The translations under genes and the position numbers were made by a program. The notes under the pieces are model-generated. The model saw nothing but the letters and a program-made list of their open reading frames with translations, ran no database searches and was not told the origin of the DNA. Positions 7,356-14,462 of a stretch of 26,716 nucleotides of DNA are shown here, piece by piece (positions within the stretch are counted from its first letter, which is position 1; each line of letters begins with the position of its first letter). Origin of the DNA: Saprospiraceae bacterium (GTDB lineage: Bacteria > Bacteroidota > Bacteroidia > Chitinophagales > Saprospiraceae); assembly GCA_013361075.1 (NCBI GenBank), contig JABWAJ010000014.1, forward strand, positions 1 through 26,716, in the 5' to 3' direction.

Positions 7356-8381
7356 TCAACGGATCGCCCGGATCAAATCAAAATCCAGCCGCCACAACTC
7401 GTACGTTTCAATGATGTAAGAGATGTTTTTATGGTAGCGTTTGCTGGTTGCGTAGCCCGACATGCGCAGGCCGGCAGCACAGGCGGCGTAGTAGGGCAGG
7501 GTAGTTTCCCCGCTAAAAAAATCCCCTGGCGCGAACCCGGAGCTTTTTTCGTAGGCCTGTGCCGCTTCGCGGATGTCGCACGGGCCTCCAACGGGAAAAG
7601 CCTGCCAGATCCAGCCATAGCAGCCCTTGTTGCCCATTTTGCAATTGCGTGTCAGCAACTGGGTATGACGCTGATAGCTGTCGCCGGAAGTACCATACAC
7701 TTCGAAGCGGTCATAGAAATTATCGTCATGTGAACGGAATACCCCAACTGCCGGAGCCGCATAAGTAAAATCCCCGTCGTGTAAATCCCGCGAACGGCCG
7801 GCGCGTATTTTTTGCTGGGCAGAAGGCCGGTGACGGGCTTTGATGCCAAAATGGTTGTTGCTGTTGCGGGTGAGGTTCGACTGTCCGGCTGCCGATTCCA
7901 GCAAGCCCTGTGCCAGCTTGATGCTGGCCGGCACTTTGGAGTGGTACATGTCGCGGAGCGCCAGGTTCTTATAATTGTCAATGTACTGCACATAGCGCAC
8001 AGCCTGGCGCATTTTCCCTTTGTTGAAACCAGCTTCGCGCAATTTATCCAGCACTTCCGCTTTGTCCCACGAAAGCTGGACCGTCAGGGCCTTGCTATTG
8101 TTAAAAAGGGTGCTTCCGGATTGCACTTCTGTGGCGTCGTCTTCGGGGACCTCCAGGTGGTAAAAATCCTGGATGGCGGTTTTGGAATATTGTCCCAACA
8201 CGGCAAGCCCTTCGCGGTAAGCGTCGGTCAGTTCTTCCAATACGGGCAGACCCGATACTTCTTCCCATCGGTGCTGGTAAATGTACAAACCCGTGAAAAG
8301 CAGCGCCAGCGCAACAAATCCGCTAACGAAGCTGCTCACTGTTCGGGAAAAATATCCCGTGGCGGCCATGATAATGCTCAT
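7356..8381 (-). CDS. Glucosaminidase-domain peptidoglycan hydrolase, membrane anchored
   Basis: The 341-residue protein starts at the ATG at 8381 (MSIIMAATGYF), preceded by AGGG; a longer reading uses a TTG at 8447 and adds nothing recognisable. A membrane helix spans about residues 15-35 (SSFVSGFVALALLFTGLYIY). The C-terminal half is a clear glucosaminidase domain (PF01832 type): VPASIKLAQGLLESAAGQS with catalytic Glu162, then NNHFGIKAR, DGDFTYAAPAVGVFRS and YGWIWQAFP. Enzymes of this family cleave the glycan backbone of peptidoglycan and act in wall remodelling or daughter-cell separation. It is probably co-transcribed with the downstream paralogue. Confidence 0.85.
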   Translation of the reverse strand: MSIIMAATGYFSRTVSSFVSGFVALALLFTGLYIYQHRWEEVSGLPVLEELTDAYREGLAVLGQYSKTAIQDFYHLEVPEDDATEVQSGSTLFNNSKALTVQLSWDKAEVLDKLREAGFNKGKMRQAVRYVQYIDNYKNLALRDMYHSKVPASIKLAQGLLESAAGQSNLTRNSNNHFGIKARHRPSAQQKIRAGRSRDLHDGDFTYAAPAVGVFRSHDDNFYDRFEVYGTSGDSYQRHTQLLTRNCKMGNKGCYGWIWQAFPVGGPCDIREAAQAYEKSSGFAPGDFFSGETTLPYYAACAAGLRMSGYATSKRYHKNISYIIETYELWRLDFDLIRAIR

Positions 8382-8719
8382 TGCCCTGATATTTCGAATT
8401 GTTTGGTATGTAGTTTGTTGCCCGGGGGAAGGGCTTTTGCCCCACAATGTATTGATTTTTACGAAAATCTAGAGCGGGTATGATCAGGGAATGTAGGTAT
8501 GGTTAGTTTGGCCGGACAGAAGGTACGTTTTGTGTTGCCGTCTATGAAAGGATGACACCCAATGAACATGGATGATTTATTTTTATTGATGATTGATAAT
8601 TACATGATTGATAATTGATGATGGACCAAACCCACAAACAAGAAATGAGTAGAGATTCCACCATCAATCATCATTTGTACATAACCAGGCGCCTGGCTTG
8701 TGTGGCATCCGAAATTTCG
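8382..8719. other. Intergenic region with a heptamer array and matching inverted repeat
   Basis: 8585-8620 reads as 7-mers ATTGATG, ATTGATA, (8-mer ATTACATG), ATTGATA, ATTGATG. The segment 8663-8675 (ATCAATCATCATT) is the inverted form of part of it, sharing 11 bases, so the two could pair across about 80 bp. A GGGC/GCCC mini-hairpin lies at 8431-8442 in the leader of the glucosaminidase gene. No gene is seen. Confidence 0.6.
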
Positions 8720-10261
8720 TTATAGCTTCATAAACTTGCCTGTAACCACCCGATTGCCCTCCATCATTCGGATGACGTAACTACCCGGAATGAGCTGGCT
8801 GACGTCAATCCCTTTGCCATTCCAGGACTTTTCCTGCTGCAAAATACGGCCATTGAGGTCGGTGATTTGGTAGCTGGAAGCGCGGGGGGCATTGGCACCG
8901 GGTGTGAGCAGGTCGCCGGCGGGGTTAGGGAAGAGTTTGAGGGATGTTGCGGCATTGGCTTCGTCGGCACCGGTGATGAACTCAGAGAAATAGTAGTAGG
9001 ATTCGGAATCTAACTGCCAGTCGTTGAAGATTGGATCAAGGGAATATAGCCTAAAAAAAGTTAGTTTGCCGTTTTCAAACAAGTAGGAATAAGCTTCATG
9101 AAAGATCAATTCAGATGCATCCACGGTCAGGTCATATCCTTTAATTTCCCGGTGCACATTGTACCAGTTTTCCAAAAAAGCATTCCACCTATAAGTAGCA
9201 TAATCAATCACATGGCCAGCTTCATCGTAAGCGTAATTTGTTTTATCGCTATAGGTCAAAACATTGAAAGGCTCACCTCTCCAGTACGAATCAATTCTTT
9301 CGCTCAGTTTTCCATCCGGCGTGTAGTATAATAAAGATTCACTTTGAGGACGTTCATAAATCCAGTTTTCTGACTCTGAGTCAAATAAATACAAGTCGCT
9401 GATTATTAATGTACTGTCGGTGTTATAAGTGTAAAAATAACGTTCAAAGGGGTTCCAAATATTACCATTCCCGTCCCAATTAAAATTAGTTCTTGAAATA
9501 AGCCTGGTATTTTCATAAGCAAAAGCGCTTCTAATCCAGCCTGTCCATTCATTGGCATTGTCATTCCATAGATAAATGGCATTGTCTGTTGTCTGCCCCA
9601 GTGCGTCGTATTCCCAGGTTGCTTTTTGATGACTGACCCAGCTTGAAGTGCTTGTGTTCCATCTGGCCTGAATTTCTTCCAAATTTCGGCCTTCTGCATC
9701 ATAACTAAATTGCGTGCGCCAGCTGGATGACGTCAGTGCCCAGGTATTGTTGATCCATGAATAAGAAATAGTTTCGGTGATGTTTTGGTTCTGGTCGGCA
9801 TGGGAAATGGATTTTAGCCAATATCGCCAATCAAGGGTTGCTGAATTCCACGAATCATTGTAGTACTCGTGCCCGAAAGGCGTAATGAGTGAATATTCTT
9901 TTGAGATTCCGATCCAGACCCCAAGACTGGCATTCCATTCATAGATTTCATATAAAAATTCAGGTGAATCTTTGAATACGGTTCGTTCTGAGGGCATCCA
10001 TTGCTGCAGTGTATGATTCCAATCATAAGTGGTCTGAGTCGTTTCTTCAAAGACATAAGTCCATATTTTCCGTTGGTATAATTCCCATTGACTGGTTGTG
10101 GCTTCCAATTGGTATTCAATTGACTCAATGGCTTTTCCTGTTTCATCGTAAGTAAAAACTATTTTAGTGTTGCCATCTGTTAGCACACTATCCAATTTAA
10201 TTTGAGCATGGATTAGAAACACGCTAAGGTTGCATAAAATCAAGAGCACTGCTTTTTTCAT
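8720..10261 (-). CDS. Type IX-secreted protein with tryptophan-rich repeats and C-terminal sorting domain
   Basis: The 513-residue protein starts at MKKAVLLILCNLSVFLIHAQ, a standard Sec signal peptide. The body is built from about nine degenerate repeats of roughly 35-45 residues. Each has the pattern W(N/D)-x(5-8)-W followed by an aromatic-rich strand such as YDAEGR or YDEAGH (for example ARWNTSTSSWVSHQKATWEY and YLWNDNANEWTGWIRSAFAY). The spacing recalls YD/RHS-like or beta-propeller-like beta repeats, but I cannot name the family. The last 75 residues are a type A sorting domain: LKLFPNPAGDLLTP, YQITDLNGRILQQE, LIPGSYVIRMMEG, GKFMKL. In the T9SS this domain directs export across the outer membrane and surface attachment. 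The function is probably extracellular binding or adhesion. Confidence 0.85.
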   Translation of the reverse strand: MKKAVLLILCNLSVFLIHAQIKLDSVLTDGNTKIVFTYDETGKAIESIEYQLEATTSQWELYQRKIWTYVFEETTQTTYDWNHTLQQWMPSERTVFKDSPEFLYEIYEWNASLGVWIGISKEYSLITPFGHEYYNDSWNSATLDWRYWLKSISHADQNQNITETISYSWINNTWALTSSSWRTQFSYDAEGRNLEEIQARWNTSTSSWVSHQKATWEYDALGQTTDNAIYLWNDNANEWTGWIRSAFAYENTRLISRTNFNWDGNGNIWNPFERYFYTYNTDSTLIISDLYLFDSESENWIYERPQSESLLYYTPDGKLSERIDSYWRGEPFNVLTYSDKTNYAYDEAGHVIDYATYRWNAFLENWYNVHREIKGYDLTVDASELIFHEAYSYLFENGKLTFFRLYSLDPIFNDWQLDSESYYYFSEFITGADEANAATSLKLFPNPAGDLLTPGANAPRASSYQITDLNGRILQQEKSWNGKGIDVSQLIPGSYVIRMMEGNRVVTGKFMKL

Positions 10262-10313
10262 GATGACTTGTTTTTGGTTATGATTTAATGAATTTACCAA
10301 TAATCTAAAGCCT

Positions 10314-10340
10314 AAAAAAAGGTGCAGCACGCCTTGCTGC
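10314..10340 (-). terminator. Probable rho-independent terminator ahead of the T9SS gene
   Basis: Read on the minus strand, GCAGCA (10340-10335) and TGCTGC (10329-10324) pair around a 5-base loop and are followed by ACC and a run of seven T (10320-10314). It would stop transcripts coming from the TPR gene upstream and isolate the T9SS gene. Confidence 0.5.
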
Positions 10341-10516
10341 TCAACAGCAAAAGCGCCTACTTTGGGAGGTGGAGATGCCGAAATTGTGTATTTGCTACCC
10401 GAGAAAGAAGGTAGCTTGCAGCCAAAATGAAGTAATTTTCTCGAAACTCAGAAATATGTTTTTTCTGTGCGAAAGCAATTTAAGGAAATTTTTCTGAAAA
10501 ACAAAGCTTGGGAAAT

Positions 10517-10592
10517 GGTTACTGGTTACTGGTCTGTTCTTGCATCCTTTTCTGATTATTTGTTACTGGTTACTGGTTACTGGTCCGTTCTC
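10517..10592. repeat. Heptamer repeat GGTTACT in two blocks
   Basis: 10517-10541 and 10568-10592 both read GGTTACT GGTTACT GGT(C)(T/C)(G)TTC, with a third unit at 10561-10567. The rest of 10341-10735 has no gene. It includes a GC-rich stretch (10637-10680) with GGGCGACCGCGAGGGG, a motif that recurs in near-identical form in inverted orientation at 25906-25918 beside carA. Confidence 0.75.
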
Positions 10593-10735
10593 GCTTCCCA
10601 CTATTTTTCTTATTGGACGTTGGTTGGGTGTTTTGGGCGACCGCGAGGGGCGCACCCTGCCGGCTTTGCGCGCGCGCATTGGTGTTTGGTCAACCACGAG
10701 GGTGGCGCTCAAATGCTCAAATTTTCAAATCTCCA

Positions 10736-12322
10736 TCAATACCGCTCCATCAACTCCTGCTGGTGTTGCAAAAAAGCATCGTTGGGGGCAAAATTAAGCG
10801 CCCTGCTGAACATGTTGCGGGCTGCGGCATAATTTTGATTTCGAAAATAGAAATAAGCGGCTGACTGGTAAGCTGTTGTGACCCAACTGTCGCGGCGGGG
10901 TGTTTGGCCGAAATGGCCAAGCAGGCGCTCAAATTCGTTCAGTGCGGTCAGCCCTTCGCTTTCGTTTTGCACATCAAACAGTGCCCGGATATGGTCTGCG
11001 CGATAGCACAATTCCATGTCGCGCACATACGGATAGGTTTGCAGAAAAGGGTAGCGTTGTTTGTAGTTTTGCAGCAGTGGCAAGCCTTTTGCAGGGTCGC
11101 GTTCGCGTGTGAGCACCTGCTGAATGGCACTGGCAAAAAAGCGCTGTGCGGTGGTGTCGGCAGGATCGAGGCGGAAAATAGTGTCCATACAGGCAGCCAC
11201 ACGTTCACTTTGATTGCCTTGTTTGGCGTGGTATTGGGCTTTGCGCAGGAAGTATATTTTTTTGATTTGCCGCACGGGTTCCTTTCCGGCAGGCAGGCGC
11301 TGCAAAAACAGGTCATAATAGCGCGTCAGGGTTTCCATTGCTGAAGGGCCTGCCACAGCGCGCGTTGCCAATTCGGAGAAATAATCCAGAATTTTTTGCT
11401 GCACCTCGCGGGTCGGGTAGTCGCGGCAAAGCAAAAAAAGTGGGTCCAGGGTTTCCATACGGTCAAGGCTGGCGACGGCAGAAAGTTGGTACAAACAGGC
11501 ATAGCGGGCATAATCGTGGCGCGGTGCGGGGTATAGCCGGCGCGCTTCATCCAGTTCCACCAGTGCTTTTTGGTAATTGTTGCGGCGATAGAGGGCCAGT
11601 CCCTGCTGGTAATGCAGCACGCCCACCAATTGCAGCAGCCGGATGCGTTCCTGTTGCGGCAGGTAGTAGCGGTAGAACAGCGTTTTGGTAGAACCTGCTT
11701 TCAGTTCCAGGGCATCTAACAGCTTCATTTCCACCAAAAACCGGAGGTATTCCTCCATGTAGCGTTCGTCTGCTTTTTCGCCGCTTTCCGATTGGTCGAA
11801 TGTGCGCAGGGCGATTTGTTCAGCCCCGTCGCGGACGGAAGGGTAAATCCGCCGCGGTTCGATCAGAATGTCATAAGGCAGGCCGAAATTGCCCAGAAAA
11901 AGGGCATAAAGTGCCGATGCAGTCGCATTGTTGTAGGCACCAATTTTAAATAAAGATTCAAAACTTGCGTTCGATTCGTATTGTTTGAAATAAATCAGCC
12001 GCAGGGTTTCTTCCAATTGCACGATGGCTTTCCGGACTGGTTTGCGCCGGATGTTGTCGGCTTCCAGCAAACGAAAGGTTTCCTCAATGCTGAGGCGTAT
12101 TTTTTGTTGGGAATTGCGGTCGGGCACCGTTGCAGCCGACATCAGCACGTGGAGTTGCTCTTCCCAGTTCATTGTTTTTTCAACGGCTACTTCTTTTTCG
12201 CCGCTGAAAGCACCTTTCGGGGTAAATTCGTTGTATTCCACGATGCCTGACTGAGCCGTCAGCAACGGAATGCAGCAGACAATTGCGAAGCAGCAGGTGG
12301 CAAGGGAGTTTAGCTTGTTCAT
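10736..12322 (-). CDS. Exported TPR-containing protein of unknown function
   Basis: The 528-residue protein starts at MNKLNSLATCCFAIVCCIPL (signal peptide ending LLTAQ). The interior is almost entirely helical. TPR-like units are recognisable at LHYQQGLALYRRNNYQKALV and at the extreme C-terminus (AAYFYFRNQNYAAARNMFSR followed by ALNFAPND). Other stretches have TPR-like spacing without a good consensus. No catalytic motif is seen. Proteins of this shape usually act as periplasmic scaffolds for protein-protein contacts. The gene diverges from the DCC-family gene, and the two promoters appear to overlap around 12368-12384. A longer reading from 12379 adds 19 residues without an ATG start and is not preferred. 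Confidence 0.65.
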   Translation of the reverse strand: MNKLNSLATCCFAIVCCIPLLTAQSGIVEYNEFTPKGAFSGEKEVAVEKTMNWEEQLHVLMSAATVPDRNSQQKIRLSIEETFRLLEADNIRRKPVRKAIVQLEETLRLIYFKQYESNASFESLFKIGAYNNATASALYALFLGNFGLPYDILIEPRRIYPSVRDGAEQIALRTFDQSESGEKADERYMEEYLRFLVEMKLLDALELKAGSTKTLFYRYYLPQQERIRLLQLVGVLHYQQGLALYRRNNYQKALVELDEARRLYPAPRHDYARYACLYQLSAVASLDRMETLDPLFLLCRDYPTREVQQKILDYFSELATRAVAGPSAMETLTRYYDLFLQRLPAGKEPVRQIKKIYFLRKAQYHAKQGNQSERVAACMDTIFRLDPADTTAQRFFASAIQQVLTRERDPAKGLPLLQNYKQRYPFLQTYPYVRDMELCYRADHIRALFDVQNESEGLTALNEFERLLGHFGQTPRRDSWVTTAYQSAAYFYFRNQNYAAARNMFSRALNFAPNDAFLQHQQELMERY

Positions 12323-12344
12323 GATGGTGAAGCTGGTCATGGGC

Positions 12345-12375
12345 TTGGCGCAAATAGGACAGTTCGTTAATTTTG
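12345..12375 (+). promoter_or_regulatory. Candidate promoter for the DCC-family gene
   Basis: TAATTTTG at 12368-12375 is an exact TAnnTTTG -7 element. TTG at 12345-12347 lies exactly 20 bases upstream, the same spacing as the methyltransferase promoter. The leader to the ATG at 12448 would be about 65 bases. Confidence 0.5.
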
Positions 12376-12376
12376 G

Positions 12377-12384
12377 CAAAAGTA
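12377..12384 (-). promoter_or_regulatory. Candidate -7 element for the TPR gene, back to back with the plus-strand promoter
   Basis: Read on the minus strand, this is TACTTTTG, an exact TAnnTTTG. It lies one base from the plus-strand TAATTTTG, so both genes would melt the same 17 bp. I see no good -33 TTG at the usual distance, so this is weaker than its partner. Confidence 0.35.
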
Positions 12385-12447
12385 AAACTTTGGGCGATAA
12401 TGCCTGTACGTATCTTGCTTTTACGAGCAGTACTTAAACGAAGTTTC

Positions 12448-12900
12448 ATGACAAAGCAAGTTGTTGAACCCGAAAACAATTTTGATACCGGATTGCTTAA
12501 CGGCGGCCCAATCCTTCTCTTCGACGGCGTTTGCAATCTTTGTAACGCTTCCGTGCAATTTATTTTAAAAAGAGACAGGAAAGGAATCTTTCGCTTTGCT
12601 TCCCTGCAATCGCCTACCGGACAGGCGCTCCTTCGTTTTGCCGGACTTCCAACCGATGAAATCAATTCGACGGTACTTTTTGAAAACGGAACGCCTTACC
12701 TGCGCTCTGATGCAGGCTTACGCGTTGTGCGACGTCTGTCCGGCGGGTGGCCATTGCTCTATGGGCTGATTGCTGTGCCACGCCCGCTGCGGAACAGGAT
12801 TTACGACTGGATTGCACACAACCGTTACCGTTGGTTTGGCAAACAGGAATCCTGCCTGATGCCCGCCCCGGAATGGAAATCCCGGTTTATTGACGTTTGA
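12448..12900 (+). CDS. DCC family thiol-disulfide oxidoreductase (DUF393)
   Basis: The protein has 150 residues. The N-terminal ILLFDGVCNLCNASVQFIL contains the family signature DGVCxxC, with Cys29 and Cys32 forming a thioredoxin-like CxxC pair. The middle FRFASLQSPTGQALL and the C-terminal LYGLIAVPRPLRNRIYDWIA and NRYRWFG match the DUF393 family over its full length. Members are predicted small redox proteins; substrates are unknown. The ATG at 12448 is preferred; an in-frame ATG at 12400 would add 16 residues and a TTG at 12373 would add 25, but both extensions lack family similarity. Confidence 0.85.
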   Translation: MTKQVVEPENNFDTGLLNGGPILLFDGVCNLCNASVQFILKRDRKGIFRFASLQSPTGQALLRFAGLPTDEINSTVLFENGTPYLRSDAGLRVVRRLSGGWPLLYGLIAVPRPLRNRIYDWIAHNRYRWFGKQESCLMPAPEWKSRFIDV

Positions 12901-13025
12901 AAAATAACTTTTCAATAACAGAGAAGTCTGTGACAATCGCGTTAAGTCACCAGTCAAAACAACAGAAAACAAAACTCGCCGGGGCTTCGTACCTGACCTT
13001 ATTTTAACAGCAAAACAAACAAACG

Positions 13026-13736
13026 ATGTTTAAAAAAATCGCAATTTTTTCGATGATCCTTTTCGCTGTGTCCTGCTCGCCGGCACAATTGCAACAAGCA
13101 CTGGGCACGGTACTCGATACTCCTCTCACGTCAGCCGAAGCAGGGGCCGGCCTGAAGGAAGCCCTGAACATAGGCATCAGCAAAGGATCGGATCAGTTGT
13201 CGCAGGTAGATGGTTATTTCAAAAGCCCTTATAAAATCCTGTTGCCCGCGGAAGCCCGCAAGATCACCGACAAACTGAAAAATGTGCCCGGTTTTTCGAG
13301 CGTAGAGAATACCATTCTGGAAAAAATCAACCGCGGTGCCGAAGATGCGGCAAAAAAAGCCAAACCGATTTTTATGGAGGCCATACGCGGCATGACTTTC
13401 ACCGATGCGATGGACATTTTATTCGGCAGCAAAGATGCGGCTACCCGATATCTGGAGCGCACCACCTCCGATAAATTGTATCAGGAGTTCAATCCGGTCA
13501 TTGTGGAGTCGCTCGACAAATTCAGTGCCCGCAAATACTGGAGCGATGCAGTGACGACTTACAATAAAATCCCGTTTATCGAAAAAGCCAACCCGAATCT
13601 GGACGAATACGTGACCAGAGAAGCGCTGAAAGGCCTTTTTTCGATGGTAGAAAAAGAAGAACTGAACATCCGCGAAAATATCGTTGCCCGTACGACAGAC
13701 CTGTTGAAAAAGGTTTTTGCAAAGCAGGATAAGTAG
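13026..13736 (+). CDS. DUF4197 lipoprotein
   Basis: The protein has 236 residues. It begins MFKKIAIFSMILFAVSCSP, a lipoprotein signal with a likely lipobox AVSC (Cys17). The mature part matches the DUF4197 pattern: a short N-terminal helix (QQALGTVLDTPLTSAEAGAG), LKEALNIGISKGSDQLSQVDGYF, KILLPAEARKITDKLK, NRGAEDAAKKAKPIFMEAIRGMTFTDAMDILFGSKDAATRYL and a C-terminal helix with GLFSMVEKEELNIREN. The function of the family is unknown, though it is widespread in Bacteroidota and Proteobacteria. It sits alone between the DCC gene and a heptamer repeat array that starts just after its stop codon. Confidence 0.85.
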   Translation: MFKKIAIFSMILFAVSCSPAQLQQALGTVLDTPLTSAEAGAGLKEALNIGISKGSDQLSQVDGYFKSPYKILLPAEARKITDKLKNVPGFSSVENTILEKINRGAEDAAKKAKPIFMEAIRGMTFTDAMDILFGSKDAATRYLERTTSDKLYQEFNPVIVESLDKFSARKYWSDAVTTYNKIPFIEKANPNLDEYVTREALKGLFSMVEKEELNIRENIVARTTDLLKKVFAKQDK

Positions 13737-13744
13737 TAACGGTT

Positions 13745-13828
13745 GACGGTGGACGGTTGACGGTTGACGGTGGACGGTGGACGGGGGACGGTGGACGGGG
13801 GACGGTGGACGGTTGACGGTGGACGGGG
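13745..13828. repeat. Heptanucleotide tandem array, 12 units of GACGG[T/G][T/G]
   Basis: Twelve contiguous 7-mers GACGGTG, GACGGTT or GACGGGG run from 13745 to 13828, with a partial unit before them. The array begins directly after the stop codon of the DUF4197 gene. The same unit appears in inverted orientation at 14341-14380, on the other side of the four-helix-bundle pseudogene. Confidence 0.95.
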
Positions 13829-13871
13829 ATAAGTGTAATCTTTTCGTATTTTTATTTTAAAATTGAAAAGA

Positions 13872-14279
13872 ATGGGACAATTTAAAGACTTACGAGTTTG
13901 GAATGACGCAATGGTTTTAGCTGAAAAAATCTATGCCGTTACAAAACTGCCTGCTTTTTCAAAGGATTATGCTTTGTCCAATCAAATCACAAGAGCCTGT
14001 ATATCCGTGCCATCCAATATTGCAGAAGGTGATGAGCGGGGAACAAACCGGGAAGCAGTGCATTTTTTCAATATTGCAAAAGGTTCTGCAGCCGAAATCA
14101 TCACCCAGATGAACCTGGCCCACCGAATTTGATATTTGGATACAGATACTTTTAACCAATTGGAAGATCATGCAGAAAAAGTAAGAGCTTCCTTAAAAAA
14201 ACTAATTCTGGCTCGAAGTGAAAAAAATCCGCTTTTGCTTATGGCGTGTTTCCTGATTCCCCTCTTCAGCCCAATATAG
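13872..14279 (+). pseudogene. Four-helix-bundle protein (23S rRNA IVP / Avd-like) with a premature stop
   Basis: The frame starts at MGQFKDLRVWNDAMVLAEKI and carries the family's hallmarks: DLRVW, SNQITRACISVPSNIAEG (usually QIRRAAvSIpsNIAEG) and FFNIAKGSAAEIITQM. It then stops at TGA (14130-14132) after AHRI. The same frame continues YLDTDTFNQLEDHAEKVRAS followed by LKKLILARSEKN to 14279, exactly the expected last helix. In the family the motif is R-I/L-G-Y-L, so a single change from GGA (Gly) to TGA explains the break. The family includes proteins encoded in 23S rRNA intervening sequences and the Avd accessory proteins of diversity-generating retroelements. The truncated 86-residue product would lack helix four. 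A sequencing error cannot be excluded. Confidence 0.82.
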
Positions 14280-14340
14280 CCGAAAATCCGCCGCCCAAAA
14301 TCGGGAGTTGCCGGTGGGAAACGAAAATATCATCCTTTCC

Positions 14341-14380
14341 CACCGTCTCCCGTCTCCCGTCTCCCGTCTCCCGTCCACCG
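14341..14380. repeat. Inverted heptamer array (CCGTC units)
   Basis: CACCGTC, then TCCCGTC four times, then CACCG. On the minus strand this is GACGGTG / GACGGGA, the same family as the array at 13745-13828 but in opposite orientation, so the pseudogene between them sits inside a large inverted repeat. It ends about 80 bp before the tatC start. Confidence 0.9.
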
Positions 14381-14462
14381 TTTTAAAAAAAAATCCTACT
14401 TTTACGCCGCCATTTGAACGTATTACCATTTTCACAGTCACACAGGCAAATATTGATCCGTT

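Noticed and set aside
7150..7359. A 70-residue Asn/Gln/Thr-rich N-terminal extension of the glucosaminidase-like protein
   Set aside because: It is a translation of the heptamer array from a TTG start overlapping the previous stop codon; the ATG at 7149 begins the recognisable membrane protein.
12373..12447. Extended N-terminus of the DCC-family protein from a TTG
   Set aside because: The TTG lies within the predicted -7 element, and the extra residues have no family similarity.
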